Positions 35,541 through 44,561 of a DNA stretch of 64,000 nucleotides are shown here, piece by piece. Position 1 is the first letter of the stretch. Each line of letters begins with the position of its first letter. A model generated the notes under the pieces. That model saw nothing but the letters and a program-made list of their open reading frames with translations. It ran no database searches and was not told the DNA's origin. This DNA is from RGIG6374 sp045600965. Its GTDB lineage: Bacteria; Bacteroidota; Bacteroidia; Bacteroidales; UBA932. The DNA lies in the NCBI GenBank assembly GCA_045600965.1, contig JAZRYW010000050.1, positions 16,168 through 80,167 on the forward strand. Direction: 5' to 3'. A program made the position numbers and the translations under genes.

Positions 35541-35714
35541 TTACTTTGCTGCCTCTACGGAAGCTTTTCTGAATTCCTTCAAAAGCTTGCAGAGTTCAAG
35601 AGCAGCCTTGCGTGCGCGGGTACCTGCAGCCTTGTTGCCTTTTACAACCTGAGCATCAGCGTTCTTTACAAAAACGTCGATTTCAGCCTTGATCTGGTTA
35701 ACTAAGTTTTCCAT
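35541..35714 (-). CDS. Histone H1-like DNA-binding protein
   Basis: 57 residues, starting MENLVNQIKAEIDVFVK and ending EFRKASVEAAK. The pattern of an amphipathic helix, then GNKAAGTRARKAALEL, then a Lys/Ala helix matches the small H1-like (Hc1-related) proteins present in nearly all Bacteroidales. It is probably an abundant nucleoid protein. Start is set by the family N-terminus. A probable promoter lies about 42 nt upstream and a strong terminator follows, so it is largely monocistronic. Confidence 0.85.
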   Translation of the reverse strand: MENLVNQIKAEIDVFVKNADAQVVKGNKAAGTRARKAALELCKLLKEFRKASVEAAK

Positions 35715-35755
35715 ACTGACTTATAATTAATTGAATAGATTTTTATAATCGGATA

Positions 35756-35784
35756 TAAAGGTAAATTGCTTTTTCCTAATAAAC
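35756..35784 (-). promoter_or_regulatory. Probable promoter of the histone-like gene
   Basis: Minus strand: TACCTTTA (35763-35756, one mismatch to TAnnTTTG) with CTTG about 20 nt upstream (near 35784). The surrounding 100 bp between this gene and the S41 peptidase are very AT-rich and otherwise empty. Confidence 0.4.
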
Positions 35785-35816
35785 AAGAGTTTTCTCATAA
35801 AAAAGCACATAATCAA

Positions 35817-37217
35817 TCATTTACGGACAAATAGCCGTCCATAGGAGGGATTTCTGTCATCTTCGGCCAGTTTCAAAGGCATTTTCACATCCCCTTGCGA
35901 GGATCTCACCGGGCGGGCCACCTTCGGGAGCGGAGGGAACTTCCCGGTGGCGATGTATGTCAGGCAGGCCCTTATGTTGTCCTCCTCCACGCCGAAATCG
36001 TGGTAGAGGTCGTCCGGCCTGTAATGGTCGGGTATCATACCCTTGTCAGGTATCATCCTGCCGTGGCCGTTGGAATTGAAGAAACAGATGGGGAGGAAAC
36101 AGTATTCAAGAGTGGAATAGTCACCGGCGTCATACTTTTTCCTGTCGGAATCATCGTTGGGATACAGCATCACATACATACCGTTGGGCTTGCCGTATGT
36201 GGTGTCCCCGACGTGCACTATGTTCATAAGGGGCTGAAGGCCGTTGAGCACCATCTCGCTTGCGGATGCCGTCCCGTGACCGGTTATGACCATAAGCAGG
36301 TCGAGGTCGAGGGAAAGTTCGTTGCGGCTCAGGGTGGCCTCTGCGTCCCAGCCGTTCTTTTTCAGCAGAGCGTTGTGTGTACGCCTTGTCAGCACCTCCC
36401 CGTCAGCCGAGGCGGGAGCGAGGCATCCTGCAAGGAGGTTGGCCGCCACCACGTCGCCGCCGCCGTTGTACCTCAGGTCAAGTATGAGCCTGCGCACTCC
36501 GGCGTCCTTGAAGACAGCCATCGCATTCTCAATCACATCCAGCCTGGCGGCTATGAAGGTGTAGTAGTTGAAATATCCGACAGGCTCTCCGAGCCCGGGG
36601 AAGTCCTCTTCAGTGAAAACCCGTGTCAGCAGGGCCGAGCCCTGGTCAACCCGGGATGCAACCAGTTCAAGGTCGACGGCGGAACCTTCACCGTCGATGA
36701 AGGTGAAAGACTGCACGGGGCGCGACAGCTCGTCGTTGACGGCGTCTTCCACAATGAGGTCGGCAATTGGAACTCCTCCTATATGAGTAATCCTCCATCC
36801 CCTTCTGACACCGGCTTTCCAGGCCGGGCCGTCCTTGAAGACACAGGAGACATAGACACCGTAGTCTCCATAGTATTCGATGGGCTGCGAGAGCGACATC
36901 CCGAGCGAGGATTCTGTCACTCCGGTGGTCATATCTATATAGTAATCCCTGTCAGTCATCCAGCTCCATCTGTCTTCCGGCACCAGCAGGGCATCGAAAT
37001 AACCGTAAATGTCGCGGTTGCCTATATCAAGGTCGGAGGGCACCCTGTCATTCCAGTAGTAATACATTTTCATTATCCTGTCGCGAAGGTAGACAGCGGC
37101 GCGTCTCAGGCTGTCTTCCTCCGCCGGATCGGGATTGTTGCAGGCAGAGGGAATCAGCGACAGGAAAACTGCCGGAAGGAGAAGCGGCAGACGATGGACA
37201 AGGGTTCGGAGGTTCAT
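35817..37217 (-). CDS. S41-family (C-terminal processing) peptidase, lipoprotein
   Basis: 466 residues with a lipoprotein signal (PSAC26). An N-terminal helical part is followed by a PDZ-like domain (about 100-170, with GPAWKAGVRRGWRITHIGG) and the S41 protease core: LDLRYNGGG at 247-254 and GHGTASASE (313-321) carrying the catalytic Ser. It probably trims or degrades envelope proteins. The start shares a base with the stop of the FtsB-like gene (TGATG), so the two are coupled. Confidence 0.88.
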   Translation of the reverse strand: MNLRTLVHRLPLLLPAVFLSLIPSACNNPDPAEEDSLRRAAVYLRDRIMKMYYYWNDRVPSDLDIGNRDIYGYFDALLVPEDRWSWMTDRDYYIDMTTGVTESSLGMSLSQPIEYYGDYGVYVSCVFKDGPAWKAGVRRGWRITHIGGVPIADLIVEDAVNDELSRPVQSFTFIDGEGSAVDLELVASRVDQGSALLTRVFTEEDFPGLGEPVGYFNYYTFIAARLDVIENAMAVFKDAGVRRLILDLRYNGGGDVVAANLLAGCLAPASADGEVLTRRTHNALLKKNGWDAEATLSRNELSLDLDLLMVITGHGTASASEMVLNGLQPLMNIVHVGDTTYGKPNGMYVMLYPNDDSDRKKYDAGDYSTLEYCFLPICFFNSNGHGRMIPDKGMIPDHYRPDDLYHDFGVEEDNIRACLTYIATGKFPPLPKVARPVRSSQGDVKMPLKLAEDDRNPSYGRLFVRK

Positions 37218-37570
37218 CAGTCTTTACTAACTACATAGACGTCTTCGCCGTCCTCGTGGAAAAGATACTGCTCCCTGGCAAAGGTCTCGAGGGTATCCTT
37301 GTCAGACTTGAGCTCCTCGATGCGTCTCTGTGATGAGATTATCTGCTCCTGGTAGAGCATTTTCTCGCGCTGAAGGCCGGATATGTCACGCAGGGCCCGG
37401 CGATAGGTGAAGATGTCGTTCTTCGTGATGAAGAGGACATAGACGGCAATGAAAACGGTGAAGATGAAGTATTTGTTAAGCACTATGCGGCCCGGACGGC
37501 TGCCCCTGGCCCGCCGCCACCATATCACCACGCCGTTGCGTATCCTGCCGAAGAAACCTATCTCTGACAT
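37217..37570 (-). CDS. FtsB/DivIC septum formation initiator
   Basis: 117 residues: short basic cytoplasmic N-terminus, one membrane helix (KYFIFTVFIAVYVLFIT), then an extracytoplasmic coiled coil (LQREKMLYQEQIISSQRRIE) and the C-terminal block LETFAREQYLFHEDGEDVYV. This is the layout of FtsB/DivIC, which bridges early and late divisome proteins. Coupled to the S41 peptidase downstream. Confidence 0.88.
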   Translation of the reverse strand: MSEIGFFGRIRNGVVIWWRRARGSRPGRIVLNKYFIFTVFIAVYVLFITKNDIFTYRRALRDISGLQREKMLYQEQIISSQRRIEELKSDKDTLETFAREQYLFHEDGEDVYVVSKD

Positions 37571-37585
37571 AGTCCTTGTTTTTCA

Positions 37586-37593
37586 CAAAAGTA
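37586..37593 (-). promoter_or_regulatory. -7 promoter element for the FtsB-like gene
   Basis: TACTTTTG on the minus strand, 15 nt before the start codon, 12 nt away from the opposing CPBP box. Confidence 0.5.
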
Positions 37594-37605
37594 GTCAAAA
37601 TTTTC

Positions 37606-37613
37606 TAATTTTG
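37606..37613 (+). promoter_or_regulatory. -7 promoter element for the CPBP protease gene
   Basis: TAATTTTG ending only 4 nt before the GTG start at 37618. Since transcription normally begins about 5-7 nt after this box, the message would be leaderless or nearly so. Confidence 0.5.
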
Positions 37614-37617
37614 CATC

Positions 37618-38466
37618 GTGAAACGTTTCAACACAATACTTCCAAACGTAGGCAGGTGCTGGCTTTATGTGGTCGTGTTCCTGCTCGGCTCCCTTGTTAT
37701 GGGGCTTGTCCTGGCCCCTCTGGTTCAACTGATAAAGCCCGTGCAGATGAGCGTCCTCTATCTGGCCTCATTCGTGCCCGTCTTCGCGCTGCTGATGTTC
37801 GAGTCGAAGCCGAAGTTCTCGGAGGTGTTCGAACCCGGACAGTCCGTTCCCATCCACGACCCCCATTACGGCAGCCTAAGCCCGGTTGTCCTCTATCTGC
37901 TGCTTATAGTCTCCACCATTGCAACGGGTGTCCTTATGGAACCTCTTGTGGGATGGATGGAGATGCCCGAATACCTTGAAAAACTGTTTGAATCCCTTAT
38001 GGGAGGAGACTCCGCCGACACGCTGATCTCCGTCTGCATACTCGCGCCCCTCTGCGAGGAGTTCTTCTGCAGGGGCATACTCCTGCGCGGAATGCTCCAG
38101 CACACGACTCCCGCCAGGGCCATCCTGTGGTCAGGCCTGATATTCGCGGTGATGCACGCCAACCCCTTCCAGGGCATACCGGCATTCCTGCTGGGATGCC
38201 TTATGGGCTGGGTGTATTACAGAACCCGGAGCCTCTGGGCCACAATCACTATTCACTGTGTGAACAACTCCATTTCGTCGCTGCTGACAGTCCTCTATCC
38301 GGACCTGGAAATGAATTCAGGCTACCGTGACATCATACCCGGACAATGGTACCTGCCCGTGCTGGCCGCATCGGCAATCATAACCGCTCTGACAATCCTG
38401 CTTCTTGCAAGGAAACTGCCTCACGTGAAATATGAAAAAGAAGAAACTGTACCCGATAACATTTGA
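37618..38466 (+). CDS. CPBP-family intramembrane glutamic protease (CAAX-like)
   Basis: 282 residues, mostly hydrophobic with about seven to eight membrane helices. Motif 1 is CEEFFCRGIL (EExxxR), motif 2 is FAVMHANPFQ, and the last HCVNN supplies the third site. Bacterial members process or protect against peptides. It starts with GTG; the next in-frame Met is 27 codons in and would remove the first helix. manA begins 35 nt before its end. Confidence 0.87.
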   Translation: MKRFNTILPNVGRCWLYVVVFLLGSLVMGLVLAPLVQLIKPVQMSVLYLASFVPVFALLMFESKPKFSEVFEPGQSVPIHDPHYGSLSPVVLYLLLIVSTIATGVLMEPLVGWMEMPEYLEKLFESLMGGDSADTLISVCILAPLCEEFFCRGILLRGMLQHTTPARAILWSGLIFAVMHANPFQGIPAFLLGCLMGWVYYRTRSLWATITIHCVNNSISSLLTVLYPDLEMNSGYRDIIPGQWYLPVLAASAIITALTILLLARKLPHVKYEKEETVPDNI

Positions 38467-39433
38467 CCCCATACCCGTGGAGCGGGTCTGGGGAACTGAA
38501 AGTTGGGACATCGCCTCACTGGATGACAGCATTTCGGCAGTCTCGAACGGATTCCTCTCCGAGAACTCCCTGGCGGACCTTATGGAGGTCTATTTAAGCA
38601 ATCTGGTCGGAGACAACATATATGACAATTTCGGCCTGCTGTTCCCGCTGCTGGTCAAGAGCCTGGACGTGAAGGGCCGTCTGTCGGTGCAGGCGCATCC
38701 CGATGACATCACCGCTATGGAAAGGGAATACTGGCTTGGGAAGACCGAGTTCTGGTATGTCCTTGACGCGGATCCGGATGCTGTCATATATCTCGGTTTC
38801 AACCGCGACGTGACGCCCGCCGAATTCTATGAAAGGTGTATGGACGGCAGTGTGGAAGGCCTTCTGAACGCCATACGGCCGAAGAAAGGCGACTGCTTCC
38901 TGATAAGGGCCGGAGAAGTCCACGCCGCGGCCGGAGGTGTCAGAATCGCCGAGATACAGGAGAATTCGGACATCACCTACCGCCTCTATGACTGGGGACG
39001 GGAATTCAATCCCGAAACCCGCAGGGAAATGCACCTCGGGGAAGCCATCGACATCATCAACTTCAAGAAGTTCGACCCAAGGAATTTCCTGAAGGCGGAC
39101 AGGCCGGACGGCGTTCTGGTTCAGGACAGCCATTTCAACATAAACGTCCTGGACATCGGCTGCCGTACGCGCATAGAGACAGACAGGTTCACAAGTTTCC
39201 TGATATATGTATGCGTGGAAGGCGGCGTGGCCGTTTCGAGTTCCTCCACGGATGACGTCCTCACCCTCAGGCGGGGCCAGGAAGTGCTTGTACCCGCAGA
39301 AGTGTATGACATCACCTTCGACCCTCTGGAGAAGGGAACAAGGCTGCTTCAGGTGGATATTCCTCAGATTGAGGAGGAAGCCGACCCCTACATCAATCCC
39401 GACGTGGCTTCCGAACCTGAAGGGCTTTCCTGA
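38432..39433 (+). CDS. manA: Class I mannose-6-phosphate isomerase
   Basis: 333 residues. Interconverts fructose-6-P and mannose-6-P, feeding GDP-sugar synthesis. Zinc-site residues are in VQAHPDD and AGEVHAAAGG; IQENSDITYRLYDWGR is the family block. The start lies within the end of the CPBP gene. Its last 46 nt overlap the convergent GT39 gene. Confidence 0.92.
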   Translation: MKKKKLYPITFDPIPVERVWGTESWDIASLDDSISAVSNGFLSENSLADLMEVYLSNLVGDNIYDNFGLLFPLLVKSLDVKGRLSVQAHPDDITAMEREYWLGKTEFWYVLDADPDAVIYLGFNRDVTPAEFYERCMDGSVEGLLNAIRPKKGDCFLIRAGEVHAAAGGVRIAEIQENSDITYRLYDWGREFNPETRREMHLGEAIDIINFKKFDPRNFLKADRPDGVLVQDSHFNINVLDIGCRTRIETDRFTSFLIYVCVEGGVAVSSSSTDDVLTLRRGQEVLVPAEVYDITFDPLEKGTRLLQVDIPQIEEEADPYINPDVASEPEGLS

Positions 39434-40920
39434 TTGTAGATTCTGTATTTGAGCGCGCCTTGCTCACCGCTGAAGACCATTATCGGCTTCCCTGAGGCGG
39501 GAATCGTGTCAAGCCGCTCCACCGGTGAGCCCACGAGGACGTCGATGTTCTCGCCGCGGCGAAGGTTATGGAAACCGAAGGAGGAAACGCCCTCCCTGAC
39601 GGCAGTATCCACCGCTTCACGGCACACGTCACTCCAGCCGAAAAGGGAGTTGTACCGGGGCATCATCCAGCCCGCGGAGAAGACGGAGACGAGCAGGCCT
39701 GAAGCAAGGGCCACTACCGCACGGCGAAGGTTCTTCCCAAGAAGGGATACCATTGCAAGCACCCCCGCGACAGTCATCAGCACAAAGGCTATGACAGCCG
39801 GCCAAATGGCTATGCCGTCCATAAAGGCAGGTTTGACGGCGGCCAGGACGACGGCGGCGGGAAGGAAGGCGGCATATGTCACGGACGGTATCCACAGCAT
39901 AATGCCGGCCGTTCTGCCGCACCCGGCCTTTTCCAACAGCATAAACGTCACATAGGACAGAAGCGGGAACACAGGCAGCAGATAGACCGCGAGCTTTGAA
40001 CTGAAGGCCGACATCATTATCAGGAACGATGCGGCCGTCAGGAGGAAGAACTGCTCCAGGGCGTTGAACCTCACCCTTCTGCGCAGTGCCGCGGCAATCA
40101 CACCCACCTCGATGAACGACCAGGGGAAGGCCGCATACCAGAATGTCCCCGCATACCACCAGAAAGGCTCCTTGTGATGGAACGCGTCCACGGCGCGGTC
40201 GATTGTCTGATGGAACAGCAGGTCGCGCAGATACTCGCTCCCACCGTCGAACCAGACGGCCGTGAACCATCCGGCGCACAGCAGGGCAAGGATGCCCCAG
40301 GTCAGAAAGCCCCAGTAACGTCCCCAGGTGCGGAGTTCCCCGCGGAAAGCAAGGAACACGGGCACTGCCACCATAGGCACGAGTATGCCCACAGGGCCTT
40401 TGGAAAACAGCGCGAGGAAAATGTATATCGGGAAGGCGATGCGTTCTTTGAGCGAATTTTTGCCCTGGTACATACGCCAGAACGTGTAGAGGGCAAGGAT
40501 GATGAACATCACCATCAGCATATCCATCCTCAGCACCAGGGCGCTGCCTGTGAAGTAGAGGGTGGTCAGCATAGAGAGTTCACCGCAGATGACGGCATTG
40601 TGGGACGCCTCCCCCCAGCGTGTCACCCAGCGCTCCATTACAAGCGCTATTACCAGCGCCGGCACAAGGGAGAACAGTCCTATGGGAAGCATAAGGTGCT
40701 TTCCGAAAACTACGCGGCACAGCATCACTATCCAGAGATAGAGCGGAGGCTTGTCGGTATATATGACACCGTGGTTCCAGAACGAGAAGAAATGGCCGTC
40801 TGCAAGGGCCTCGTCTGCGATGCTCAGGTAGCGCAGTTCGTTGTCCGGCGTGAAATCCCTAAAGAGCAGTATCGGCAGCAGGGCTGCCGCATACAGGGCC
40901 ATCCTCAGGCCACGGCTCAT
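39388..40920 (-). CDS. GT39/ArnT-like membrane glycosyltransferase
   Basis: 510 residues. About 11-12 membrane helices. The first periplasmic loop has the acidic motif DFTPDNELRYLSIADEAL and DKPPLYLW, as in ArnT-type enzymes that move a sugar from undecaprenyl phosphate to lipid A or other acceptors. The ATG at 40920 overlaps the LAB_N stop as ATGA; MEEQKQ, 18 nt upstream, is an alternative start. Third gene of a cassette with a GT2 and a LAB_N protein. Confidence 0.87.
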   Translation of the reverse strand: MSRGLRMALYAAALLPILLFRDFTPDNELRYLSIADEALADGHFFSFWNHGVIYTDKPPLYLWIVMLCRVVFGKHLMLPIGLFSLVPALVIALVMERWVTRWGEASHNAVICGELSMLTTLYFTGSALVLRMDMLMVMFIILALYTFWRMYQGKNSLKERIAFPIYIFLALFSKGPVGILVPMVAVPVFLAFRGELRTWGRYWGFLTWGILALLCAGWFTAVWFDGGSEYLRDLLFHQTIDRAVDAFHHKEPFWWYAGTFWYAAFPWSFIEVGVIAAALRRRVRFNALEQFFLLTAASFLIMMSAFSSKLAVYLLPVFPLLSYVTFMLLEKAGCGRTAGIMLWIPSVTYAAFLPAAVVLAAVKPAFMDGIAIWPAVIAFVLMTVAGVLAMVSLLGKNLRRAVVALASGLLVSVFSAGWMMPRYNSLFGWSDVCREAVDTAVREGVSSFGFHNLRRGENIDVLVGSPVERLDTIPASGKPIMVFSGEQGALKYRIYNQESPSGSEATSGLM

Positions 40921-41564
40921 CTGTTTCTGTTCTTCCATATGAAATGAAGGTTTCTGATTATGGGGACAGTACTGAAGGTCTGCCCGACAGCCAGCACGAC
41001 ATCCCGGCGGATGACGGCATAGGATATTATCATAAGGGCTCCGGCAAGGCTTATGAGCCAGAATCCGAGCGGCAGGCGGGATTCTCCCCTGCGATAGGAG
41101 TAGATGAACTGATAGATGAGCCTGAAGGACCAGACAAGCTGTCCCGCCGTTCCGAACACCACAAGCCGGAGGGCTATGGACTCCCTGCTGAAGAGGCTTG
41201 AGCGCACCGTTTCCCAATCGGTCGCGCCCCTGAGCACCACGGCAAGGGGGATAAGGCATATCACCAAGGTCAGCGCCTTTCTCAACTTCCGGCCAAGGCC
41301 GTCGAGCAGATGCTTGTTGTCAAGGTTCCAGACGTATATGTAGTAGGATATGAACTGTCCCGCCATAATGGCGAAATCGTCCCGCATCCATCCATAGGCG
41401 AACATCGCCAGACAGCCCAGATAACTGAATATCCAGAATCCCAGAGGATTGCTCACCCTGCGAAGCCGTTCCGTGGCAATCCATTGTATGAGTATCCTCA
41501 CCGCAAAGAGAGTCTGGGCGAGGGCTCCTACAGAGAAGGTCAACCAATATCCGGGGGAACTCAT
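40917..41564 (-). CDS. Lipid A biosynthesis N-terminal (LAB_N) domain protein, duplicated
   Basis: 215 residues with two tandem copies of the LAB_N three-helix unit: ARILIQW-type repeat in FAVRILIQWIATERLRRVSN with PLGFWIFSYLG, and again near residue 145 with SYRRGESRLPLGFWLISLAG. The same fold is found at the N-terminus of some LpxB proteins. Probably an envelope lipid or polyprenyl carrier membrane partner for the two glycosyltransferases that flank it; no enzyme motif is visible. Coupled to both neighbours. Confidence 0.82.
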   Translation of the reverse strand: MSSPGYWLTFSVGALAQTLFAVRILIQWIATERLRRVSNPLGFWIFSYLGCLAMFAYGWMRDDFAIMAGQFISYYIYVWNLDNKHLLDGLGRKLRKALTLVICLIPLAVVLRGATDWETVRSSLFSRESIALRLVVFGTAGQLVWSFRLIYQFIYSYRRGESRLPLGFWLISLAGALMIISYAVIRRDVVLAVGQTFSTVPIIRNLHFIWKNRNR

Positions 41565-42295
41565 CTGGAATTGTTGTCAGCAGCTTTGCTCCTGATGCAG
41601 CGCCTCATCATCCAGCGTACGCCGAAACAGTCCCCGAGAGGCCCGGCAAACCTGTTCCATACTCCGAACTTGGCCTTTCCCGCAATGCGGGGGAAGTGGC
41701 GCACCGGCACTGTCTTCACCTTTCCTCCGGCGGCAAGCACAAGGGCCGGTATGAACCTGTGCAGCCCGGTGAGCATAGGGATATCCTTTGCGATGGAGGT
41801 GTGTATTATCTTGAGAGGGCAGCAGGTGTCCCGCACACCGTCGTGGGTGAAGTGCCGGCGGACGGCATTGCCCACCCTGGATGATATGATACGGACAATA
41901 TTGTCGTTACGCCTCTCCCTCTCCCCTGCAACCAGGTCATATTCGCCGAGATACGGGATCAGACGGTTGAAATCTTCAGGAGCGGTCTGCAGGTCGGCGT
42001 CGATCTGGGCGAGATAAGGCGCCTCGCAGATGCGTGCGGCCTCCTTCCATACGGCGCTCACGCCGCTGTTTTTCGCGAATGAATATTTGAAGAAGTTGTC
42101 GTGCCTGGCGCAGATGCTCTCCAGCAGGTCCGAACTTCCGTCGGTGCTGCCGTCATCGAACAGCATCACGCACACGGGCTGCAGGAGCGACTTGTGGCAG
42201 AATGCGTCCATTGCCTCCTCCAGCCGGAGAAGGTTGTCCAGTTCGTTGTATACCGGTATGAATACCGCCAGTTTATAATCTCCTGTCCCGTTCAT
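41561..42295 (-). CDS. GT2 glycosyltransferase (polyprenyl-phosphate sugar transferase type)
   Basis: 244 residues: AVFIPVYNELDNL, FDDGSTDGS, and QIDADLQTAPEDF with the DxD. It lacks the C-terminal membrane helices of many ArnC/DPM-like enzymes, as in short DPM1-type proteins. It probably charges a polyprenyl phosphate with a sugar for the GT39 enzyme downstream. The ATG at 42295 is preferred since the frame upstream overlaps the -7 box at 42311-42318. Confidence 0.85.
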   Translation of the reverse strand: MNGTGDYKLAVFIPVYNELDNLLRLEEAMDAFCHKSLLQPVCVMLFDDGSTDGSSDLLESICARHDNFFKYSFAKNSGVSAVWKEAARICEAPYLAQIDADLQTAPEDFNRLIPYLGEYDLVAGERERRNDNIVRIISSRVGNAVRRHFTHDGVRDTCCPLKIIHTSIAKDIPMLTGLHRFIPALVLAAGGKVKTVPVRHFPRIAGKAKFGVWNRFAGPLGDCFGVRWMMRRCIRSKAADNNSR

Positions 42296-42310
42296 TGCGC
42301 AAATTCGCCA

Positions 42311-42318
42311 CAAAGGTA
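42311..42318 (-). promoter_or_regulatory. -7 promoter element for the GT2-LAB_N-GT39 cassette
   Basis: TACCTTTG on the minus strand, 15 nt upstream of the GT2 start. The divergent M6 gene has a near-match, TATCTATG at 42352-42359. Confidence 0.48.
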
Positions 42319-42380
42319 GCACTTTCTTTTTGAAAAAAGCCCATTTTTCTGTATCTATGTAGTTTATTACGATTTAAAAA

Positions 42381-44144
42381 ATGCACCGCGCGCTCATACC
42401 GGTTCTCGTTCTCCTGCTGACGCTTCTCTCTGAAGAGACGGCCGCTCAGAGGCGCGTTTTCAACGTTGCCGTAGTGCCGGTGCAGTTTCAGGATGTCAGT
42501 TTCGCGGAAGGCGTCTCCGAGAAGGACGTGCAGGATCTTTTCACCGGCATCGGAGTGTTCGACCCGGAAGTGCCCGGAAGCGTATCCGACTATTTCAATG
42601 ACAATCTGGGCGGGGAATTCCAGTTCAATTTCTTCACTGCCCCAACAGTCACGCTTTCCAGGGAACTCGCCTGGTATGGCCGGAACAGCAACACCGCCAT
42701 TGACATCCACAGCTTCGAGATGTTCCGGGAGGTCCTCACCCTGCTCGAGGAGGCCAAGGTGGAACTTCCCTTCGGAAACGGAGCCAGGGTGGACTGCGTC
42801 TTTCTCCTCAATGCCTCCGAGCCCGAAACCGACGGCTCCAATCCCGATTTCATCTGGCCGCATACGACCGACGTCTCAGGCCTGGGGATCACCCTTCGGA
42901 AAATGCCGGTGGGATATTACAGTTGCGCATCGTTCCTCAAGTCGGACGGAAGCGGCGAAAGGACAGGGATAGGGCCTGTATGCCACGAGTTGTGCCACGC
43001 CCTGGGGCTGATGGATATGTATGATGCGAACGGTGAGGTGGAAGGTCTTGCGGAAGGCCTCTGGTCAACCTTGTCCATAATGGATCGCGGAGCTTTCAAC
43101 AACGGCGGTGTCACCCCTCCCCTGCTCAACGCTGTGGAGAGGGAAATGCTGGGCGCCGTCAATGTCGAGGACCTTGAGCCGTATCAGTCATATTTCCTGT
43201 CTCCGCTCTCAATTTCAAGAACCGTGTACCGCATTCCGACAGACAATCCCGATGAATATTTCCTTCTTGAGTGCCGGCGTCCGGCCGAATGGGACCGTTT
43301 CATAGGAGGAGAGGGACTTGTGGTGTACCATATCGACCGCTCCTCAGCCAGAGCCGGGTCGATGTCCGCCGCACAGAGGTGGGACTTCAATGCCGTGAAC
43401 TGCTGCTCGTCGCATCAGTGCGCGGACATCATCGAATCCTCCGGCGCGGCTGCGACCGCCGCTGAGGATGTCTTCTTCCCCGGCCCGATGAACGTCACCG
43501 AACTCAATTCAGCCTCACCCGTACCCCTGCTCTGTTGGAGCGGCAACGGGCCTGACATCTGCCTGAAGAACATCTCCTACACTCTCGGCATAGTCCGTTT
43601 TGAAACCGACGTTGACGTCAGGTGGAAGTTTCCTGTGGTCGAGGAATGCCGTGAGGAGCCTTTCCAGACGGAATGCCGCATAGAGTGGCGGATCGAAACC
43701 GAAAAACGGGGGAACTGGACGTTCAGCTGGTGGGAGGAAGGCCGCGAGGGGGAAGCCCGCAGTCTGGAGGACTGCGGCACCGCCGTGAGCCTTGAGAATC
43801 TGCGGCCGGACTGCGTCTACGGCTACAGCCTGATATTCAATGCCGGGGACTTGAGCAGGGAGGTCTATCGTTCGGTGTTCGCCACATTGGGGGTAAGTTC
43901 GGAATTCCCTCTGATATGGATGCCGGCCGGCACTTTTAAGACAGGTGAAAGCCTTGACCTGAAAGTCTTCAACATTCCCGAGGACTGCAGTTCGATTCTC
44001 TGGAACATCGACGGCCGCAAGGTCACTGATTCAAAATACACTTTCAAGACTCCCGGAAAGCACAGCATTGCTGTGACGCTGGACTATTTCGACGGCGCTC
44101 AGGAAACCGTCGAGAGGATTGTAACCGTAGGAGGGACAAGGTGA
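42381..44144 (+). CDS. M6-family secreted metallopeptidase
   Basis: 587 residues. Signal peptide (to AAQR), then the protease domain with the zinc motif H202-E-L-C-H206-A-L-G-L-M-D212 of the immune-inhibitor-A-like M6 family. The region after residue 400 is likely beta-sandwich, including a PKD/Ig-like segment near the end (TFKTPGKHSIAVTLDYFDGA). Probably exported and degrading proteins outside the cell. Its stop overlaps the next start (TGATG). Confidence 0.87.
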   Translation: MHRALIPVLVLLLTLLSEETAAQRRVFNVAVVPVQFQDVSFAEGVSEKDVQDLFTGIGVFDPEVPGSVSDYFNDNLGGEFQFNFFTAPTVTLSRELAWYGRNSNTAIDIHSFEMFREVLTLLEEAKVELPFGNGARVDCVFLLNASEPETDGSNPDFIWPHTTDVSGLGITLRKMPVGYYSCASFLKSDGSGERTGIGPVCHELCHALGLMDMYDANGEVEGLAEGLWSTLSIMDRGAFNNGGVTPPLLNAVEREMLGAVNVEDLEPYQSYFLSPLSISRTVYRIPTDNPDEYFLLECRRPAEWDRFIGGEGLVVYHIDRSSARAGSMSAAQRWDFNAVNCCSSHQCADIIESSGAAATAAEDVFFPGPMNVTELNSASPVPLLCWSGNGPDICLKNISYTLGIVRFETDVDVRWKFPVVEECREEPFQTECRIEWRIETEKRGNWTFSWWEEGREGEARSLEDCGTAVSLENLRPDCVYGYSLIFNAGDLSREVYRSVFATLGVSSEFPLIWMPAGTFKTGESLDLKVFNIPEDCSSILWNIDGRKVTDSKYTFKTPGKHSIAVTLDYFDGAQETVERIVTVGGTR

Positions 44145-44560
44145 TGGCAAGACTGCGCACAACCATAACGTTCATCATTGCGATGCTATGCGCCGTTTCC
44201 TGCGGCCAATGGTCGGACCCCACCTCCCCCGAGCAGCTGGCTTTCTACGAAAACTCGCAGTACGGACTCTATGCAGGTGACTTGACGATAACCTACGACG
44301 AAAGCCGTCACCAGAAAGCTGTGAACAGCTCGAAAAGGACGTGGAGGATACAGTCGGACAGCCAGGATGAGGTGTTGAGCATCCACTGCGAAGGCGACCT
44401 GAACTTCCTCAGCATAGCAAGTTGCGACATAATCACCATCTGTAACGGCATCAGGAGCCGTATGAGCCTGGATATGACTGTCGTGAAGTATAATACCGGG
44501 CACGTGTGGCTCTGGAACGATGAAAGAAAGACAGGATTGATAGTGCCGCACGACATCTGA
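44144..44560 (+). CDS. Small lipoprotein of unknown function
   Basis: 138 residues starting MARLRTTITFIIAMLCAVSC, a clear lipoprotein signal, followed by about 115 residues predicted mainly as beta strands. No domain recognised. ATG at 44144 overlaps the M6 stop; the GTG one codon earlier is possible. The HsdR-N gene begins 1 nt after its stop. Confidence 0.7.
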   Translation: MARLRTTITFIIAMLCAVSCGQWSDPTSPEQLAFYENSQYGLYAGDLTITYDESRHQKAVNSSKRTWRIQSDSQDEVLSIHCEGDLNFLSIASCDIITICNGIRSRMSLDMTVVKYNTGHVWLWNDERKTGLIVPHDI

Positions 44561-44561
44561 T

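Noticed and set aside
35895..37238. 447-codon plus-strand frame opposite the S41 peptidase
   Set aside because: The peptidase on the other strand has a signal peptide, PDZ and catalytic motifs; this frame has none.
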